Positions 9,634 through 20,131 of a DNA stretch of 64,000 nt are shown piece after piece (the first letter of the stretch is position 1; every line of letters begins with the position of its first letter). The position numbers and the translations under genes are program-made. This DNA comes from an uncultured Clostridia bacterium (GTDB lineage Bacteria; Bacillota; Clostridia; Christensenellales; CAG-314). The stretch covers positions 29,105 to 93,104 of the forward strand of contig CANQPI010000004.1 of the NCBI GenBank assembly GCA_947625725.1, written 5' to 3'. The notes below the pieces were generated by a model. The model saw nothing but the letters and a program-made list of their open reading frames with translations. It searched no databases and had not been told where the DNA came from.

Positions 9634-11055
9634 TCAGTTTTCTTCGATTTTGCTTACTTTGATGAGGTTTGTTCCGCAACTCGTGCCCAACGGCACGCCC
9701 GCGGTTATGACAATGTTGTCGCCCGCGTCGGCAATGCCCAACCTGCGCACCGTTTCCTCGGCGTTGATGAACATATCGTCGGTGTTGTCGAATCTTTGGC
9801 AAATGGTGGGCAACACACCCCAACTTGTGGACAGTTGGTGATAAACCCTGTCGTTGTTTGCCATGGCTATTATCACCGCTCCCGGGCGAAAACGGCTTAC
9901 CATGCGCGCCGAAATGCCGCTCTCGGTGTAAACGACTATGGCTTTGGCGTTGATGTCAAACGCGGTGTTGACCGCCGCGTGCGATATGGCGTCGGTGTTG
10001 TCCATCAGCGTAAACGGACTGGAACGGTACATTGCGTTGTAGTCTACGTTGCGTTCCGCTTCCTCGGCTATGCGCGCCATGGTGGAGATGGTGTTGGGAG
10101 GGTTGACGCCCACTGCGCTCTCTGCCGACAGCATAACGCAACTGCTGCCGTCGTACACGGCGTTTGCCACGTCTACGATTTCCGCGCGGGTCGGGCGCAG
10201 TTTCGTCACCATGCTTTCCAGCATTTCGGTGGCGGTTATTACAAATTTGCCGCGCATGCGGCTCTTTGTTATGAGCATTTTTTGAATGGCGGGCAACTTC
10301 TCGTAGGGCATTTCCACGCCCAGATCTCCGCGCGCGACCATTATGCCGTCGGAAACGTCTATTATCTCGTCGATATTATTCACTCCGCTTTGACTTTCTA
10401 TTTTGGCGATTATGCACACGTCTTTTGCGCCGTGAGAGAGCAAATATTGCCGTATTTCCGTTACGCTTGCCGCGTCCTGAACAAAACTTGCCGCGTATAG
10501 TTCGGCGTTGTTTTTGATGCCGAAGTCAAGGTCTTTTTTGTCCTGCTCGGACAGGAAGGGCATGTTGATTTTGACGTTGGGTACAAACAACCCCTTGCGA
10601 TTGGACAAAATTCCGCCGTTTTGCGCCACGGCATGAATCGTTTCGCCCTCGATACCGACGATTTTGAATTCCAACAGTCCGTCGTTTAGCAATAGTTGAC
10701 AGCCTGCGGCTACGTCCTTGTACAGATCTTTGTAGGTTACGGAAACTTTTGTTTCGTCGCCCACGCTGTCGTCGTTCACAAAGTCGAAGGGCATTCCTTC
10801 GCGCACTTCGATTTGACCGTTTTCGAATGTGCCTATGCGAATTTCCGGTCCTTTGGTATCGATCATGATCGGCAACGGCATGCCCAGGCTTCTGCGCACC
10901 TTTTTTACGTTGTCGATTTTTGCCTGATGTTCTTCATATAGCCCGTGACTCATGTTGATACGAGCCACATTCATTCCTGCCAAAGCCATTTTTTTGATTT
11001 GGTCGTAAGTGGAACTTGCGGGTCCAAGGGTACACACAATTTTTGTTTTTCTCAT
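9634..11055 (-). CDS. pyk: Pyruvate kinase
   Basis: MRKTKIVCTLGPASSTYDQIKKMALAGMNVARINMSHG..., MIDTKGPEIRIG, ITATEMLESM. Confidence 0.97.
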   Translation of the reverse strand: MRKTKIVCTLGPASSTYDQIKKMALAGMNVARINMSHGLYEEHQAKIDNVKKVRRSLGMPLPIMIDTKGPEIRIGTFENGQIEVREGMPFDFVNDDSVGDETKVSVTYKDLYKDVAAGCQLLLNDGLLEFKIVGIEGETIHAVAQNGGILSNRKGLFVPNVKINMPFLSEQDKKDLDFGIKNNAELYAASFVQDAASVTEIRQYLLSHGAKDVCIIAKIESQSGVNNIDEIIDVSDGIMVARGDLGVEMPYEKLPAIQKMLITKSRMRGKFVITATEMLESMVTKLRPTRAEIVDVANAVYDGSSCVMLSAESAVGVNPPNTISTMARIAEEAERNVDYNAMYRSSPFTLMDNTDAISHAAVNTAFDINAKAIVVYTESGISARMVSRFRPGAVIIAMANNDRVYHQLSTSWGVLPTICQRFDNTDDMFINAEETVRRLGIADAGDNIVITAGVPLGTSCGTNLIKVSKIEEN

Positions 11056-11258
11056 ATATACCTCCCATTACAATATGCCGTTTTTCTCCGAACAGCCATA
11101 TTTTGCATTATAATTAGTATAATACACAAGTCAAATTTTGTAAATATTCTCAAACCAAATTTACGCGCGAGTTGACATTTTGCAATTGACAATGCGAGCG
11201 TTCAATGAGATAATATGTTTATCTTGTATAAAAAGCAAATTTTTTTGCGGAGAGTAAC

Positions 11259-12185
11259 ATGAAAAGTTATTTTTGCGTATCCGAACGCGTCGCGGGGGCA
11301 ATTGCCGACAACAAACCGGTAGTCGCGTTGGAATCGACCATTATTTCGCACGGAATGCCCTACCCCCAAAACGTTCAAACCGCCCTCGAAGTGGAGCGGA
11401 TCGTGCGCGCAGAGGGTTGCACTCCTGCAACCGTCGCGGTGATAAACGGCGTGCTGACCGTTGGTTGCGAACCCGACCAAATAGAACTGTTGGGCAAAAT
11501 GGGCACGTCGGCAGTCAAAGTATCCCGACGGGATCTGCCTATCGTGGCGGCGCAGGGCAAAATGGGCGCGACTACGGTTGCGGGCACAATGTATGCGTGC
11601 GGTTTGGCGGGCGTAGACGTGTTTGCGACGGGCGGTATCGGCGGCGCGCACCGCAACAGTCAATACACAATGGATATTTCCGCCGATTTGGACGAACTTC
11701 AACAAACAAACGTGGCGGTAGTGTGCGCGGGGGCAAAGTCCATTTTGGATATTGGTCTGACGTTGGAGTGCCTTGAAACTCGCGGCGTACCCGTTGTGGG
11801 TTATCAAACGGACGAAATGCCCGCGTTTTACACGCGGTCGAGCGGCTACAAAGTTGATTATCGAATGGATAGCGCGCGCCAGATAGCGCAAGCGATCCTC
11901 GCGCAAAAAGTTCTCAAAACAAAGGGCGGCATGCTGATAGTCGATCCCATACCGCAACAGTACTCTATGGATCCCGACTACATCAACGCCGTTATCGAGC
12001 GCGAAGTAAAAAGGGCGGATGAGTCGGGCATTACAGGCAAGGCGTTGACGCCTCATTTGCTTGCGGCGATCGAACGCGCGACCGAGGGCAAGAGTTTGGC
12101 GGCGAACATTCAATTGGTATTTAACAATGTGCGACTTGCATGTCAAATCGCCCGCGAACTGTGCGCGTTGAGAGGTGAACAATGA
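11259..12185 (+). CDS. psuG: Pseudouridine-5'-phosphate glycosidase
   Basis: VALESTIISHGMPYPQNVQTALEVERIVRAEG..., FATGGIGGAHR; full-length PsuG-like. Confidence 0.95.
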   Translation: MKSYFCVSERVAGAIADNKPVVALESTIISHGMPYPQNVQTALEVERIVRAEGCTPATVAVINGVLTVGCEPDQIELLGKMGTSAVKVSRRDLPIVAAQGKMGATTVAGTMYACGLAGVDVFATGGIGGAHRNSQYTMDISADLDELQQTNVAVVCAGAKSILDIGLTLECLETRGVPVVGYQTDEMPAFYTRSSGYKVDYRMDSARQIAQAILAQKVLKTKGGMLIVDPIPQQYSMDPDYINAVIEREVKRADESGITGKALTPHLLAAIERATEGKSLAANIQLVFNNVRLACQIARELCALRGEQ

Positions 12186-12865
12186 TTTTCGGCGGGTTGC
12201 AAAAGTTGACTTTGTTGGACTATCCCAAACATGTGGCGTGTACGGTATTTACCGTCGGGTGCAATTTCCGTTGTCCGTTTTGTCACAACGCTTCGCTTGT
12301 GGACGGTTACGGCGACGAGTGGACGGAGTCGGAGGTGCTGACCTTTCTTGCCAAGCGCAAAAACGTGTTGGAGGGCGTGTGTCTGACGGGAGGCGAACCG
12401 CTGTTGCAACGTGACGCGGCGGATTTTTTGCGCAAGGTCAAAGATCTCGGTTATTCGGTCAAATTGGATACAAACGGCAGTTTTCCCGACAGACTGTCCG
12501 AATTGATCGATCTGGGGTTGGTGGACTACGTTGCAATGGACGTCAAGAACAGTCGCGAAATGTATTCCGCTACCGCAGGCGTCAACGTCGATTTGTCCGC
12601 CGTGGAGAGGTCTGTGGAGTACTTGCTTCAAGGCAAAACGGAGTTTGAATTTCGCACAACGGTGACTCGAACTTTTCACACGGAGCGGAGTATCGTCGAT
12701 ATGGCAAAGTGGCTTGCCAAAGCGCCGAGGTGGTACTTGCAGCAGTTTGTGCGCGGCAACGATCTTATCGACGACGCCGTTAGCGGTTACGGCGACGACG
12801 ATCTGCGATTGCTTGCCGAGATCGCGCGCCCCTATTGCCCCAACGTTCAGACGCGCGGCATTTGA
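12182..12865 (+). CDS. Anaerobic ribonucleoside-triphosphate reductase activating protein (radical SAM)
   Basis: GLQKLTLLDYPKHVACTVFTVGCNFRCPFCHNASLV with CxxxCxxC motif; overlaps psuG by 4 nt. Confidence 0.9.
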   Translation: MIFGGLQKLTLLDYPKHVACTVFTVGCNFRCPFCHNASLVDGYGDEWTESEVLTFLAKRKNVLEGVCLTGGEPLLQRDAADFLRKVKDLGYSVKLDTNGSFPDRLSELIDLGLVDYVAMDVKNSREMYSATAGVNVDLSAVERSVEYLLQGKTEFEFRTTVTRTFHTERSIVDMAKWLAKAPRWYLQQFVRGNDLIDDAVSGYGDDDLRLLAEIARPYCPNVQTRGI

Positions 12866-12914
12866 CCGCAAAAACGCAAAATTGCGCACATGGGTAGTGC
12901 TTTTTGAAACTTTC

Positions 12915-12966
12915 GAAAAAATTGCTCCAAGTCTTATCCGACAGGCGTCGGAATGGGTTGGAGCAA
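12915..12966 (-). terminator. Terminator of the dUTPase gene (minus strand)
   Basis: TTGCTCCAA (12922-12930) pairs with TTGGAGCAA (12958-12966), inner TCCGAC/GTCGGA; on the minus strand it is followed by a T-run. Confidence 0.75.
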
Positions 12967-13031
12967 ATTGTAACTTTATTCATTTGACAATCGGTCGGAT
13001 AATCGTCCCGCCGATTTTTCTATACCGATTT

Positions 13032-13511
13032 TCAGCGACGGGGCGTGGTGGACCCCAAGCCACCGTTGCGCTGTTCCGTCACGTCGTCGTCCTCGGTCAG
13101 CAAATACCGCACAAAAATTCCCTGCGCAAATGCCTGTCCCGCGTCGATATGCAAAGGCGTGTCGCTTTCGTTCGACAAGCGGACGTAAATGTGTCCTTCG
13201 TTGTCGCTGTCGCTGTAATCGGCGTCTATTATGCCCACCGTGTTGTTGAGGCGCAGACGGTACTTGAATCCCAAGCCGCTACGCGGAAATATCATCAAAC
13301 AACTGTCGTTCGGCATCAACGCGCGAACGCCCGTAGCCACGGTAACGGTTTCGTGCGGGGCAAAGTTCAGGTCTTTCGGGGCGAAAAAATCGTAACCGGC
13401 ACTTTTTGCAGTGGCGCGGCGCGGCAGTTTGATACCGTCGTAGATCTCGCGTGAGCCGTCGGGCGCGTAAACTTTGTAACTTACTTTTTCGAATTTTGCC
13501 GCTGTTCTCAA
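13032..13511 (-). CDS. dut: dUTP diphosphatase
   Basis: KLPRRATAKSAGYDFFAPKD, IFPRSGLGFKYRLRLNNTVGIIDADYSD, QAFAQGIFVRYL; trimeric dUTPase motifs. Confidence 0.88.
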   Translation of the reverse strand: MRTAAKFEKVSYKVYAPDGSREIYDGIKLPRRATAKSAGYDFFAPKDLNFAPHETVTVATGVRALMPNDSCLMIFPRSGLGFKYRLRLNNTVGIIDADYSDSDNEGHIYVRLSNESDTPLHIDAGQAFAQGIFVRYLLTEDDDVTEQRNGGLGSTTPRR

Positions 13512-13683
13512 AGTTCTGTACTCCTTTTTGCGGATTTTTACTCATTGTAGCACAGTTCGACAAAAAATTCAACCGCGAATCTACCTCTTGTCGCGTTGCT
13601 ATCAAATTTTTACCATTGTTACAACAAAACGGCTTGTTGAAAGCGAAATCTAAGAATTATATTTTCATTTTTCGTTCTTTTAC

Positions 13684-13713
13684 TTGACAGAACCTTAGGG
13701 GGGGGGGTATTCT
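13684..13713 (+). promoter_or_regulatory. Putative promoter with G10 tract between -35 and -10
   Basis: TTGACA (13684-13689), 18-nt spacer GAACCTTAGGGGGGGGGG (G10 at 13698-13707), TATTCT (13708-13713). Confidence 0.7.
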
Positions 13714-13820
13714 TTACTTAGCACGATGTGTTTCCCCAAAAAACGTTTTCACTTATTGTTAATCGTGAAGTGACACCCCAAAAACAAACACTCGAAGCAA
13801 TCTATCAAGGAGGAACGGTT

Positions 13821-16058
13821 ATGTTCAAAAAACAAGCACTTGTATGGTTGAGTGTTATACTTTTTGTATGCCTCATTTTCACTTTTGCGGCGTGCGACGC
13901 AGATACTCACACAGTAACTTACGACAAAGGCAACAATGCCGCAACGGGTACCGCGCCCGAAACAAAGAAATACGGTGAGGGTGACAAGGTAACGGTGGCG
14001 GACAATCCGTATTCATTGGACGGATACGTGTTCGACGGTTGGAAATTGGAGGGTAGCGACAAAGTATATCAGCTTCAAGATCAATTCGACATGCCGGCAG
14101 GCGACGTCAAACTTGTTGCCCAATGGGCAAAAGCATGGGAGGGACACAAACTCGTCTCTGTTGCCGACGTGCTCGCGCAGATCCCCGATGAAGCCACGGA
14201 CGAGATTGATTACAAATACTGTATCGACGGCACCGTAAAGAGTATCGACAATGCTACTTTCGGACAAATGACGTTGGAGGATGAAACCGGTGCGATATCT
14301 GTTTACGGTACGCAAAGCGCCGACGGTTCTTTGCGCTACGACGCAATGGACGAAAAGCCTGTTGCGGGCGACTACGTGGTGCTGTTTATTCAGAATATCA
14401 AAAATCACTTGGGCAAAACCAAGGAGATCAACAACGCGTGGATAGTTCATTTTGAAAAACCCGCCGCGCCGTCCTTTGACATCAACGACTACACCGAAGT
14501 GAATGTCAGCACGGCTCGTGGCAAGAGTGTGGGCGACAAGGTTCTTGTAGAGGGTGTTGTGGCGCGTATTACCTATGCCAACGGAAAGAAACCCAACGGA
14601 TTTTTCCTTGTGGACAACACCGAAAGTATCTACGTATTCGACAGTCAAATTGCGCCGCAAGTAAATATCGGTGACCGCGTCAAGATCGCGGGCGCACGCG
14701 ACAACTGGATACTCGATACTGAAAAGACCAACGCCGCCAAGTTTGGCTACACGGGTTGTATTCAACTTACCGACGCGCATTTGGTGGAAAAAGTATCCAC
14801 CGGTCAGGCTGTGGATTACACTTGGGTCACGGAGACTACCGTCAAAGAGATAATGGACACTCCCGCATCCGAGAACATCACAACCACGATCTACAAAGTA
14901 AACGCGCTTGTCAAAAAGGTCGAGGGAACGGGCTTTATCAATTACTACTTCGACGACATCGACGGCAAAACGGGTAGTTACGCCTACACGCAGTGCAACG
15001 GTAGCGACTTCGATTGGCTGGATGAATTTGATGGCAAAATATGCACCGTGTATTTGTCGGCTATCAATGCCAAGTCGTCTGCAACGGGATGTTTGTGGAG
15101 ATTTGTCCCCATTCAGGTCGCTTACGAGAGTTACTCATTCAATGAGGAAAATGCTCCGCAATTTGCATTGGACTACTATGCCGTGGATCAGTTCGAAACG
15201 GTTTACCGTTCCGACCCCGCTCTCGAAGTGATAACAAGCGTCGGCAGTGAACTACTGGGTTTTGAAAACGTCACTCTCAGTTATGCCTCCGACAATGAGG
15301 CTTCCGTGAGATTCGATACAGCCGACGGCAAAACGGTCATGCACACAGGCGAGGCAGGCAGTGCCCAAATCACTATCACAGCAGAGTACAAAACATATCG
15401 CGCAACGGAAAAAGTCACCGTCACGGTAGAAGAAAAGCCCGAGTACAATGCAGTTACCGTTGCCGAGGCGATAGCGTCCACGGTGGATACCGAAGTTACC
15501 GTCAAGGGAATTGTGGGACCGTCTCTTGTCAATAAAGTTGGTTTCTATCTCATAGACGACACCGGAGTGATCGCTGTGGAAACAACTGCGGAGGAAATGG
15601 CAACGGTTTCTATCGGAGACGAAGTGACTATCAAGGGTACTCGCACAAATAACAACGCAACGCAAATCTGTTTGTTGGACAGCACCGTTTTGCTCAATGA
15701 GTACGGCGAGCATGAGTATTCGACGGCAACTTTCATCGAGGGAAAAACTCTTGCGGAAGTAGTTGCGTTGGGACAAACGGTGGATTGCACAACAAAGGTC
15801 TACGTCGTGGAAGTGGAGATCAAACTTGTTGAATCGAAATACTATGCCAATATTTACGTAACGGACGGAGATACCGAGTTGCGTTTGTATTGCAGTGGCG
15901 CCGGTCAGTACGGTTTCCTCAAACCGTATGACGGTCAAAGAGTCACGGTGGAACTTGTGATGTGCAACTGGAACGGCAAAAACTATGTGGGCGCCGTGCT
16001 CTCCGTGACGGATTCCGACGAACAAAAAACGGTCAATCAACTCAACTTCAACAAATAG
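13821..16058 (+). CDS. Secreted lipoprotein with InlB/Listeria-Bacteroides-type repeat and several OB-fold modules
   Basis: Signal peptide and lipobox (FVCLIFTFAACDADT); YDKGNNAATGTAPE...GYVFDGWKLEGSDKVY...; repeated VGDKVLVEGVVARI/..VTVKGIVGPSL.. blocks. RBS aaggagg, ATG 13821. Confidence 0.82.
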   Translation: MFKKQALVWLSVILFVCLIFTFAACDADTHTVTYDKGNNAATGTAPETKKYGEGDKVTVADNPYSLDGYVFDGWKLEGSDKVYQLQDQFDMPAGDVKLVAQWAKAWEGHKLVSVADVLAQIPDEATDEIDYKYCIDGTVKSIDNATFGQMTLEDETGAISVYGTQSADGSLRYDAMDEKPVAGDYVVLFIQNIKNHLGKTKEINNAWIVHFEKPAAPSFDINDYTEVNVSTARGKSVGDKVLVEGVVARITYANGKKPNGFFLVDNTESIYVFDSQIAPQVNIGDRVKIAGARDNWILDTEKTNAAKFGYTGCIQLTDAHLVEKVSTGQAVDYTWVTETTVKEIMDTPASENITTTIYKVNALVKKVEGTGFINYYFDDIDGKTGSYAYTQCNGSDFDWLDEFDGKICTVYLSAINAKSSATGCLWRFVPIQVAYESYSFNEENAPQFALDYYAVDQFETVYRSDPALEVITSVGSELLGFENVTLSYASDNEASVRFDTADGKTVMHTGEAGSAQITITAEYKTYRATEKVTVTVEEKPEYNAVTVAEAIASTVDTEVTVKGIVGPSLVNKVGFYLIDDTGVIAVETTAEEMATVSIGDEVTIKGTRTNNNATQICLLDSTVLLNEYGEHEYSTATFIEGKTLAEVVALGQTVDCTTKVYVVEVEIKLVESKYYANIYVTDGDTELRLYCSGAGQYGFLKPYDGQRVTVELVMCNWNGKNYVGAVLSVTDSDEQKTVNQLNFNK

Positions 16059-16071
16059 TCAAACCAAACGC

Positions 16072-16110
16072 AAGGCGTCTCCCCAACAGTCGGGAAACGC
16101 CTTTTTTTGT
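16072..16110 (+). terminator. Rho-independent terminator
   Basis: AGGCGTCTCCCCAACAGTCGGGAAACGCCTTTTTTT. Confidence 0.85.
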
Positions 16111-16316
16111 TTGGGCAACGTGTTGGTATATTTCTGTTCGTGTAGTCGTTTTTTGTCCGAGTTGCAATCACTTTTTCACTGTATAGCCGTCAATCGGATT
16201 TTTGTGAAATACATAAATATTCTTTTCAAAAAACAATTCGCAAGTTTTGGTCGGTGTTGTTTACAACAAAAGTATTTTATGCTAAAATATTGTTGTATAA
16301 AGGAGAGTGTTTGCCT

Positions 16317-18125
16317 ATGTCATTGCGCAACTTACTGACGAATTGGGGCAAAAATGTAGACGCCAAACCGTGGCAGGAATATCCGCGCCCGCAATTTGTG
16401 CGCAAAAGTTATTTCAACCTCAACGGATGGTGGGACTTTGCCATTACCGTCAAAGATATGATCCCCGAAGATTTCCATGGCAAAATTTTGGTGCCCTTTT
16501 CGCCCGAGTGCGTGCTTTCGGGAGTTAACAGAGTGTTGCAACCCAAGGAGTTTTTGTTTTACCGCCGCCGCTTTACCCTGCCCAAAACGTTCGTCAAAGA
16601 CTTGGTACTGCTCAATTTCGGGGCGGTGGACAACATTTGCGACGTGTACCTCAACAACGTTCACGTATGCCATCACGAGGGGGGCTACAATTCCTTTTCG
16701 GTGGACGTCACCAAGGCGTTGAAAGAGGAAAACGACATTATCGTCAAAGTGCGCGACTTTACCGACGCAGGATATCAAACTCGCGGCAAACAGTCCTCCA
16801 AACGCGGAGGAATGTGGTACATGCCTCAAAGCGGCATTTGGCAAACGGTGTGGATGGAGAGCGTACCCGCGCAATACATACAGTCCGTCAAGATCACGCC
16901 CGACTTTGACCGCGCGCAGGTAACTGTGGAGACAACGTGCAATTTCGACGAGCCGATAACGGCGATAATCACCGACGGCGACGTCGAGATCGCCAAGAAC
17001 GACGGCAAGGGCGCGGTCACATTACATTTCCCCGATGGCAAATTCGTGCCTTGGTCGCCGCAAAATCCGCATTTGTACGGACTCAAACTCATATCCCGCC
17101 GCGATCGTGTGGAAAGTTACTTCGGTATGCGCAAATTCAGCGTGGAAGTCGCCGGCAAATATCCTCGGTTGATGCTCAACAACAAGCCCTACTTCCACAA
17201 CGGACTGTTAGATCAAGGCTATTGGAGCGACGGATTGTACACTGCGCCGAGCGACGAGGCGCTTGTATACGACATTCAAACCGCAAAGGATCTGGGTTTC
17301 AACATGCTGCGCAAGCACATCAAAGTAGAGCCCGCCCGTTGGTATTACCATTGCGACAGGTTGGGAATGCTCGTTTGGCAGGATATGCCCAGCGGCGGCA
17401 CCAAATACAGCAAGTGGATCACGGCATACGCGCCTTTTGCGGACATTGACAAAATAAAAGACAACAACTATTCGCGATTCGGCCGCAAAAAGCAAGAAAG
17501 TCGCGATCTGTATGTGCGCGAGTACTCCGAAATGATCCGACAGTTGTACAATTGCGTGTGCATTGCCATGTGGGTACCTTTCAACGAGGGTTGGGGACAG
17601 TTCGACGCCAACAAGATTGCGGCGTTGACCAAACAACTAGACCCCACGCGCACGGTGGATCATGCCAGCGGTTGGCACGACCAAGGCGGCGGCGACGTCA
17701 AAAGTCTGCACGTTTATTACAAAAAATTCCGCATGCCCAACGACAAAAAGCGCGCCGTTTGCCTGACGGAATTCGGCGGGTACAGTTTCAAGGACGAGGC
17801 ACACAGCATCAATTTGGAAAGCACTTACGGCTACAAACAGTTTGAAAATCTGCGCGATTACAACGCGGGCGTGACGGAACTATACGAAAGAGATGTCATT
17901 CCCTGGATCAATCGCGGTCTGTCGGCGGCGGTTTATACCCAACTGTCGGATGTCGAGGACGAGGTCAACGGTCTGCTCACCTACGACCGCAAAGTACTCA
18001 AAATCAACCCCGACGTCATGCGCGACATCAACCGTCGCGTCAATCTTTACAAATTGGCGGAACTGTTGGAACAGGGCAAATACAAACAGCAAGAACACAT
18101 ACCCATCTACGAGGAAACCACATGA
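16317..18125 (+). CDS. Glycoside hydrolase family 2 (beta-galactosidase/beta-glucuronidase-like)
   Basis: NLNGWWDFAI, sandwich domain, RKHIKVEPARWYYHCDRLGMLVWQDMPSGG, WVPFNEGWGQF (NE acid/base). RBS aaaggagag. Confidence 0.92.
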   Translation: MSLRNLLTNWGKNVDAKPWQEYPRPQFVRKSYFNLNGWWDFAITVKDMIPEDFHGKILVPFSPECVLSGVNRVLQPKEFLFYRRRFTLPKTFVKDLVLLNFGAVDNICDVYLNNVHVCHHEGGYNSFSVDVTKALKEENDIIVKVRDFTDAGYQTRGKQSSKRGGMWYMPQSGIWQTVWMESVPAQYIQSVKITPDFDRAQVTVETTCNFDEPITAIITDGDVEIAKNDGKGAVTLHFPDGKFVPWSPQNPHLYGLKLISRRDRVESYFGMRKFSVEVAGKYPRLMLNNKPYFHNGLLDQGYWSDGLYTAPSDEALVYDIQTAKDLGFNMLRKHIKVEPARWYYHCDRLGMLVWQDMPSGGTKYSKWITAYAPFADIDKIKDNNYSRFGRKKQESRDLYVREYSEMIRQLYNCVCIAMWVPFNEGWGQFDANKIAALTKQLDPTRTVDHASGWHDQGGGDVKSLHVYYKKFRMPNDKKRAVCLTEFGGYSFKDEAHSINLESTYGYKQFENLRDYNAGVTELYERDVIPWINRGLSAAVYTQLSDVEDEVNGLLTYDRKVLKINPDVMRDINRRVNLYKLAELLEQGKYKQQEHIPIYEETT

Positions 18126-18574
18126 ACCAAGAGGAACGCTACATGCGTCTTGCGCTGAAACAGGCGGCGGTTTCGCTCAAACGGGACGAAGTTCCCATTG
18201 GCGCGGTCGTCGTCAAAGACGGCAAAGTGATTTCGCGCGCGCACAACACGCGCAACGCTTCCCGCGACGCAACGGACCATGCCGAACTTGTTGCGATCAA
18301 ACGCGCCTGCGCCAAACTTGGCGATTGGCGGCTTGCGGGTTGCGATCTGTATGTAACGTTGGAACCTTGCATTATGTGTTTGGGCGCATGTTTTAACGCG
18401 CGTTTGCGCAACGTCTACTTCGGCGCGTTCGATTTGAGCGGCAAGGGCTGTATCGCCTTGGCGGAGTCCGTCGGACGCACATTGAACCACGAACTTCAAC
18501 TAAAAGGCGGCATTTTGGAAAAAGAGTGTTCCCTTTTGCTCACCGATTACTTCAAGTCCAAACGCGGCGTTTGA
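18122..18574 (+). CDS. tadA: tRNA-specific adenosine deaminase
   Basis: MRLALKQAAVSLKRDEVPIGAVVVKDGKVISRAHNTRN...DHAELVAIKRA...LEPCIMCLGA. Confidence 0.95.
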   Translation: MNQEERYMRLALKQAAVSLKRDEVPIGAVVVKDGKVISRAHNTRNASRDATDHAELVAIKRACAKLGDWRLAGCDLYVTLEPCIMCLGACFNARLRNVYFGAFDLSGKGCIALAESVGRTLNHELQLKGGILEKECSLLLTDYFKSKRGV

Positions 18575-18606
18575 CAAACTTGACGAAAAACGTATATAAT
18601 TGACTT

Positions 18607-19971
18607 ATGCTGAAAATCAATCAAATTTGGAACAATATCTTGCTGGAAGCCGAGGCAAAAACGACTACATTGGCTTACGACCTTTATATCAACTCTTTGT
18701 CGCCCGTGGGGATCTATCACGACAGGTTGATACTTCTGGCGGAAACGCGCGCGATCAAAAATATCGTCGAGCATAACTACAAAGAAATTCTCAAAAAATG
18801 TACCAACGTGGTGTTTCCGTCCATTGTTGACGTGGAGATCATCATCGAGGACGAACTGCCCAATGTCGGCAATGTGGAAAAGGAAGTTGACATACCCGTT
18901 TCGCCCAACTATGTCAACGACACGGAGGAAAAAGTCAGTTTTGTTTCGCAGTACACTTTTGATAACTTTGTCGTCGGCAAATCCAACGAATACGCCCATG
19001 CCGTGGCGCGCGCCGTTGCGGACAACCCCGGCACAAAGTACAATCCCGTGTTCATTTGGGGCGGCGTAGGGCTGGGCAAAACGCACCTTATGCACGCTAT
19101 CGGCAACAGTTTGCAACGCAACTTTCCCGAAAAAAAGATAATGTACGTCACCTGCGATCAATTCGTCAACGAGTTTATCGAGTCCATTCACGATACATCC
19201 AACCCCAACGCGCCGCGCAACTTCCGCGACAAGTATCGCAAATTGGATGTGCTTATGATGGACGACGTGCAGTTTTTGGCAAACAAGGAAGGCACTCAGG
19301 AGGAGATGTTCCACACCTTCAACGAACTGTTCCTTGCGGACAAACAAATAATTTTGAGCAGTGACAGACCGCCCAAAGAGATCAAGATAGAGGAACGGCT
19401 CAAAACGCGGTTTGCAACGGGAGTGATCGCCGACATTCAGCCGCCTAACCTCGAAACGCGCATAGCCATTCTGCAAAAGAAGTGCAGCAACAAGGGGTAT
19501 TCGCTCAATATCAAGATACTTACGCTCATTGCGGAAAAGATCACAAACAACATTCGCGAAATGGAGGGTATGCTCAACCGCATAATCAGTTATTCCACAT
19601 TGGTGGGCGGCGATCCCAACGACATGAACATTGTGCAGGACGCGCTCAAAGACTATGCCGACGCTTCCAGCGACATTATAACGATCGACCACGTCGTCAA
19701 CGCCACTTGCGAATACTTCCGAGTCAAGCGCGAAGATCTTATCGGCAAAAAGAAGAACAAGGAAATCGTCGTCCCTCGCCAGATATGTATTTATTTGATT
19801 TGCGATATTTTGGGACAAAGCGTTCCGCTTGCCAGCATAGGCGAGTATTTCGGCGGGCGCGATCACACAACGGTAATGCACGCGCGCGACAAAATCAGCG
19901 AGGAAATCAAAACAAGCGATATTGTTGCGGCGCAGGTCAAGGACATACGCGACAAAATTTACAATCGCTGA
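18607..19971 (+). CDS. dnaA: Chromosomal replication initiator protein DnaA
   Basis: NPVFIWGGVGLGKTHLMHAIGNSL, LMMDDVQFLANKEGTQEEMFHTFNELF, C-terminal GGRDHTTVMHARDKI. Confidence 0.97.
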   Translation: MLKINQIWNNILLEAEAKTTTLAYDLYINSLSPVGIYHDRLILLAETRAIKNIVEHNYKEILKKCTNVVFPSIVDVEIIIEDELPNVGNVEKEVDIPVSPNYVNDTEEKVSFVSQYTFDNFVVGKSNEYAHAVARAVADNPGTKYNPVFIWGGVGLGKTHLMHAIGNSLQRNFPEKKIMYVTCDQFVNEFIESIHDTSNPNAPRNFRDKYRKLDVLMMDDVQFLANKEGTQEEMFHTFNELFLADKQIILSSDRPPKEIKIEERLKTRFATGVIADIQPPNLETRIAILQKKCSNKGYSLNIKILTLIAEKITNNIREMEGMLNRIISYSTLVGGDPNDMNIVQDALKDYADASSDIITIDHVVNATCEYFRVKREDLIGKKKNKEIVVPRQICIYLICDILGQSVPLASIGEYFGGRDHTTVMHARDKISEEIKTSDIVAAQVKDIRDKIYNR

Positions 19972-20131
19972 CGGCGGCGCGCACCAAATGCGGCGCAAAA
20001 TTGGACAAAAAGAAGTTTTTGCGGACGTTTTTTGCGCCTACGCACAAAATTTCAGCGGATTTGTAACAGGTACTTGACATATTGTTATTTTAATCATAAA
20101 ATAAATACGATAAAAGTTAGGAGCAACGTCT

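Noticed and set aside
18547-19998. 483-aa minus-strand ORF
   Set aside because: Complete antisense shadow of dnaA.
18575-20131. Replication origin adjacent to dnaA
   Set aside because: No visible cluster of TTATCCACA-like boxes and no dnaN/rpmH neighbours.
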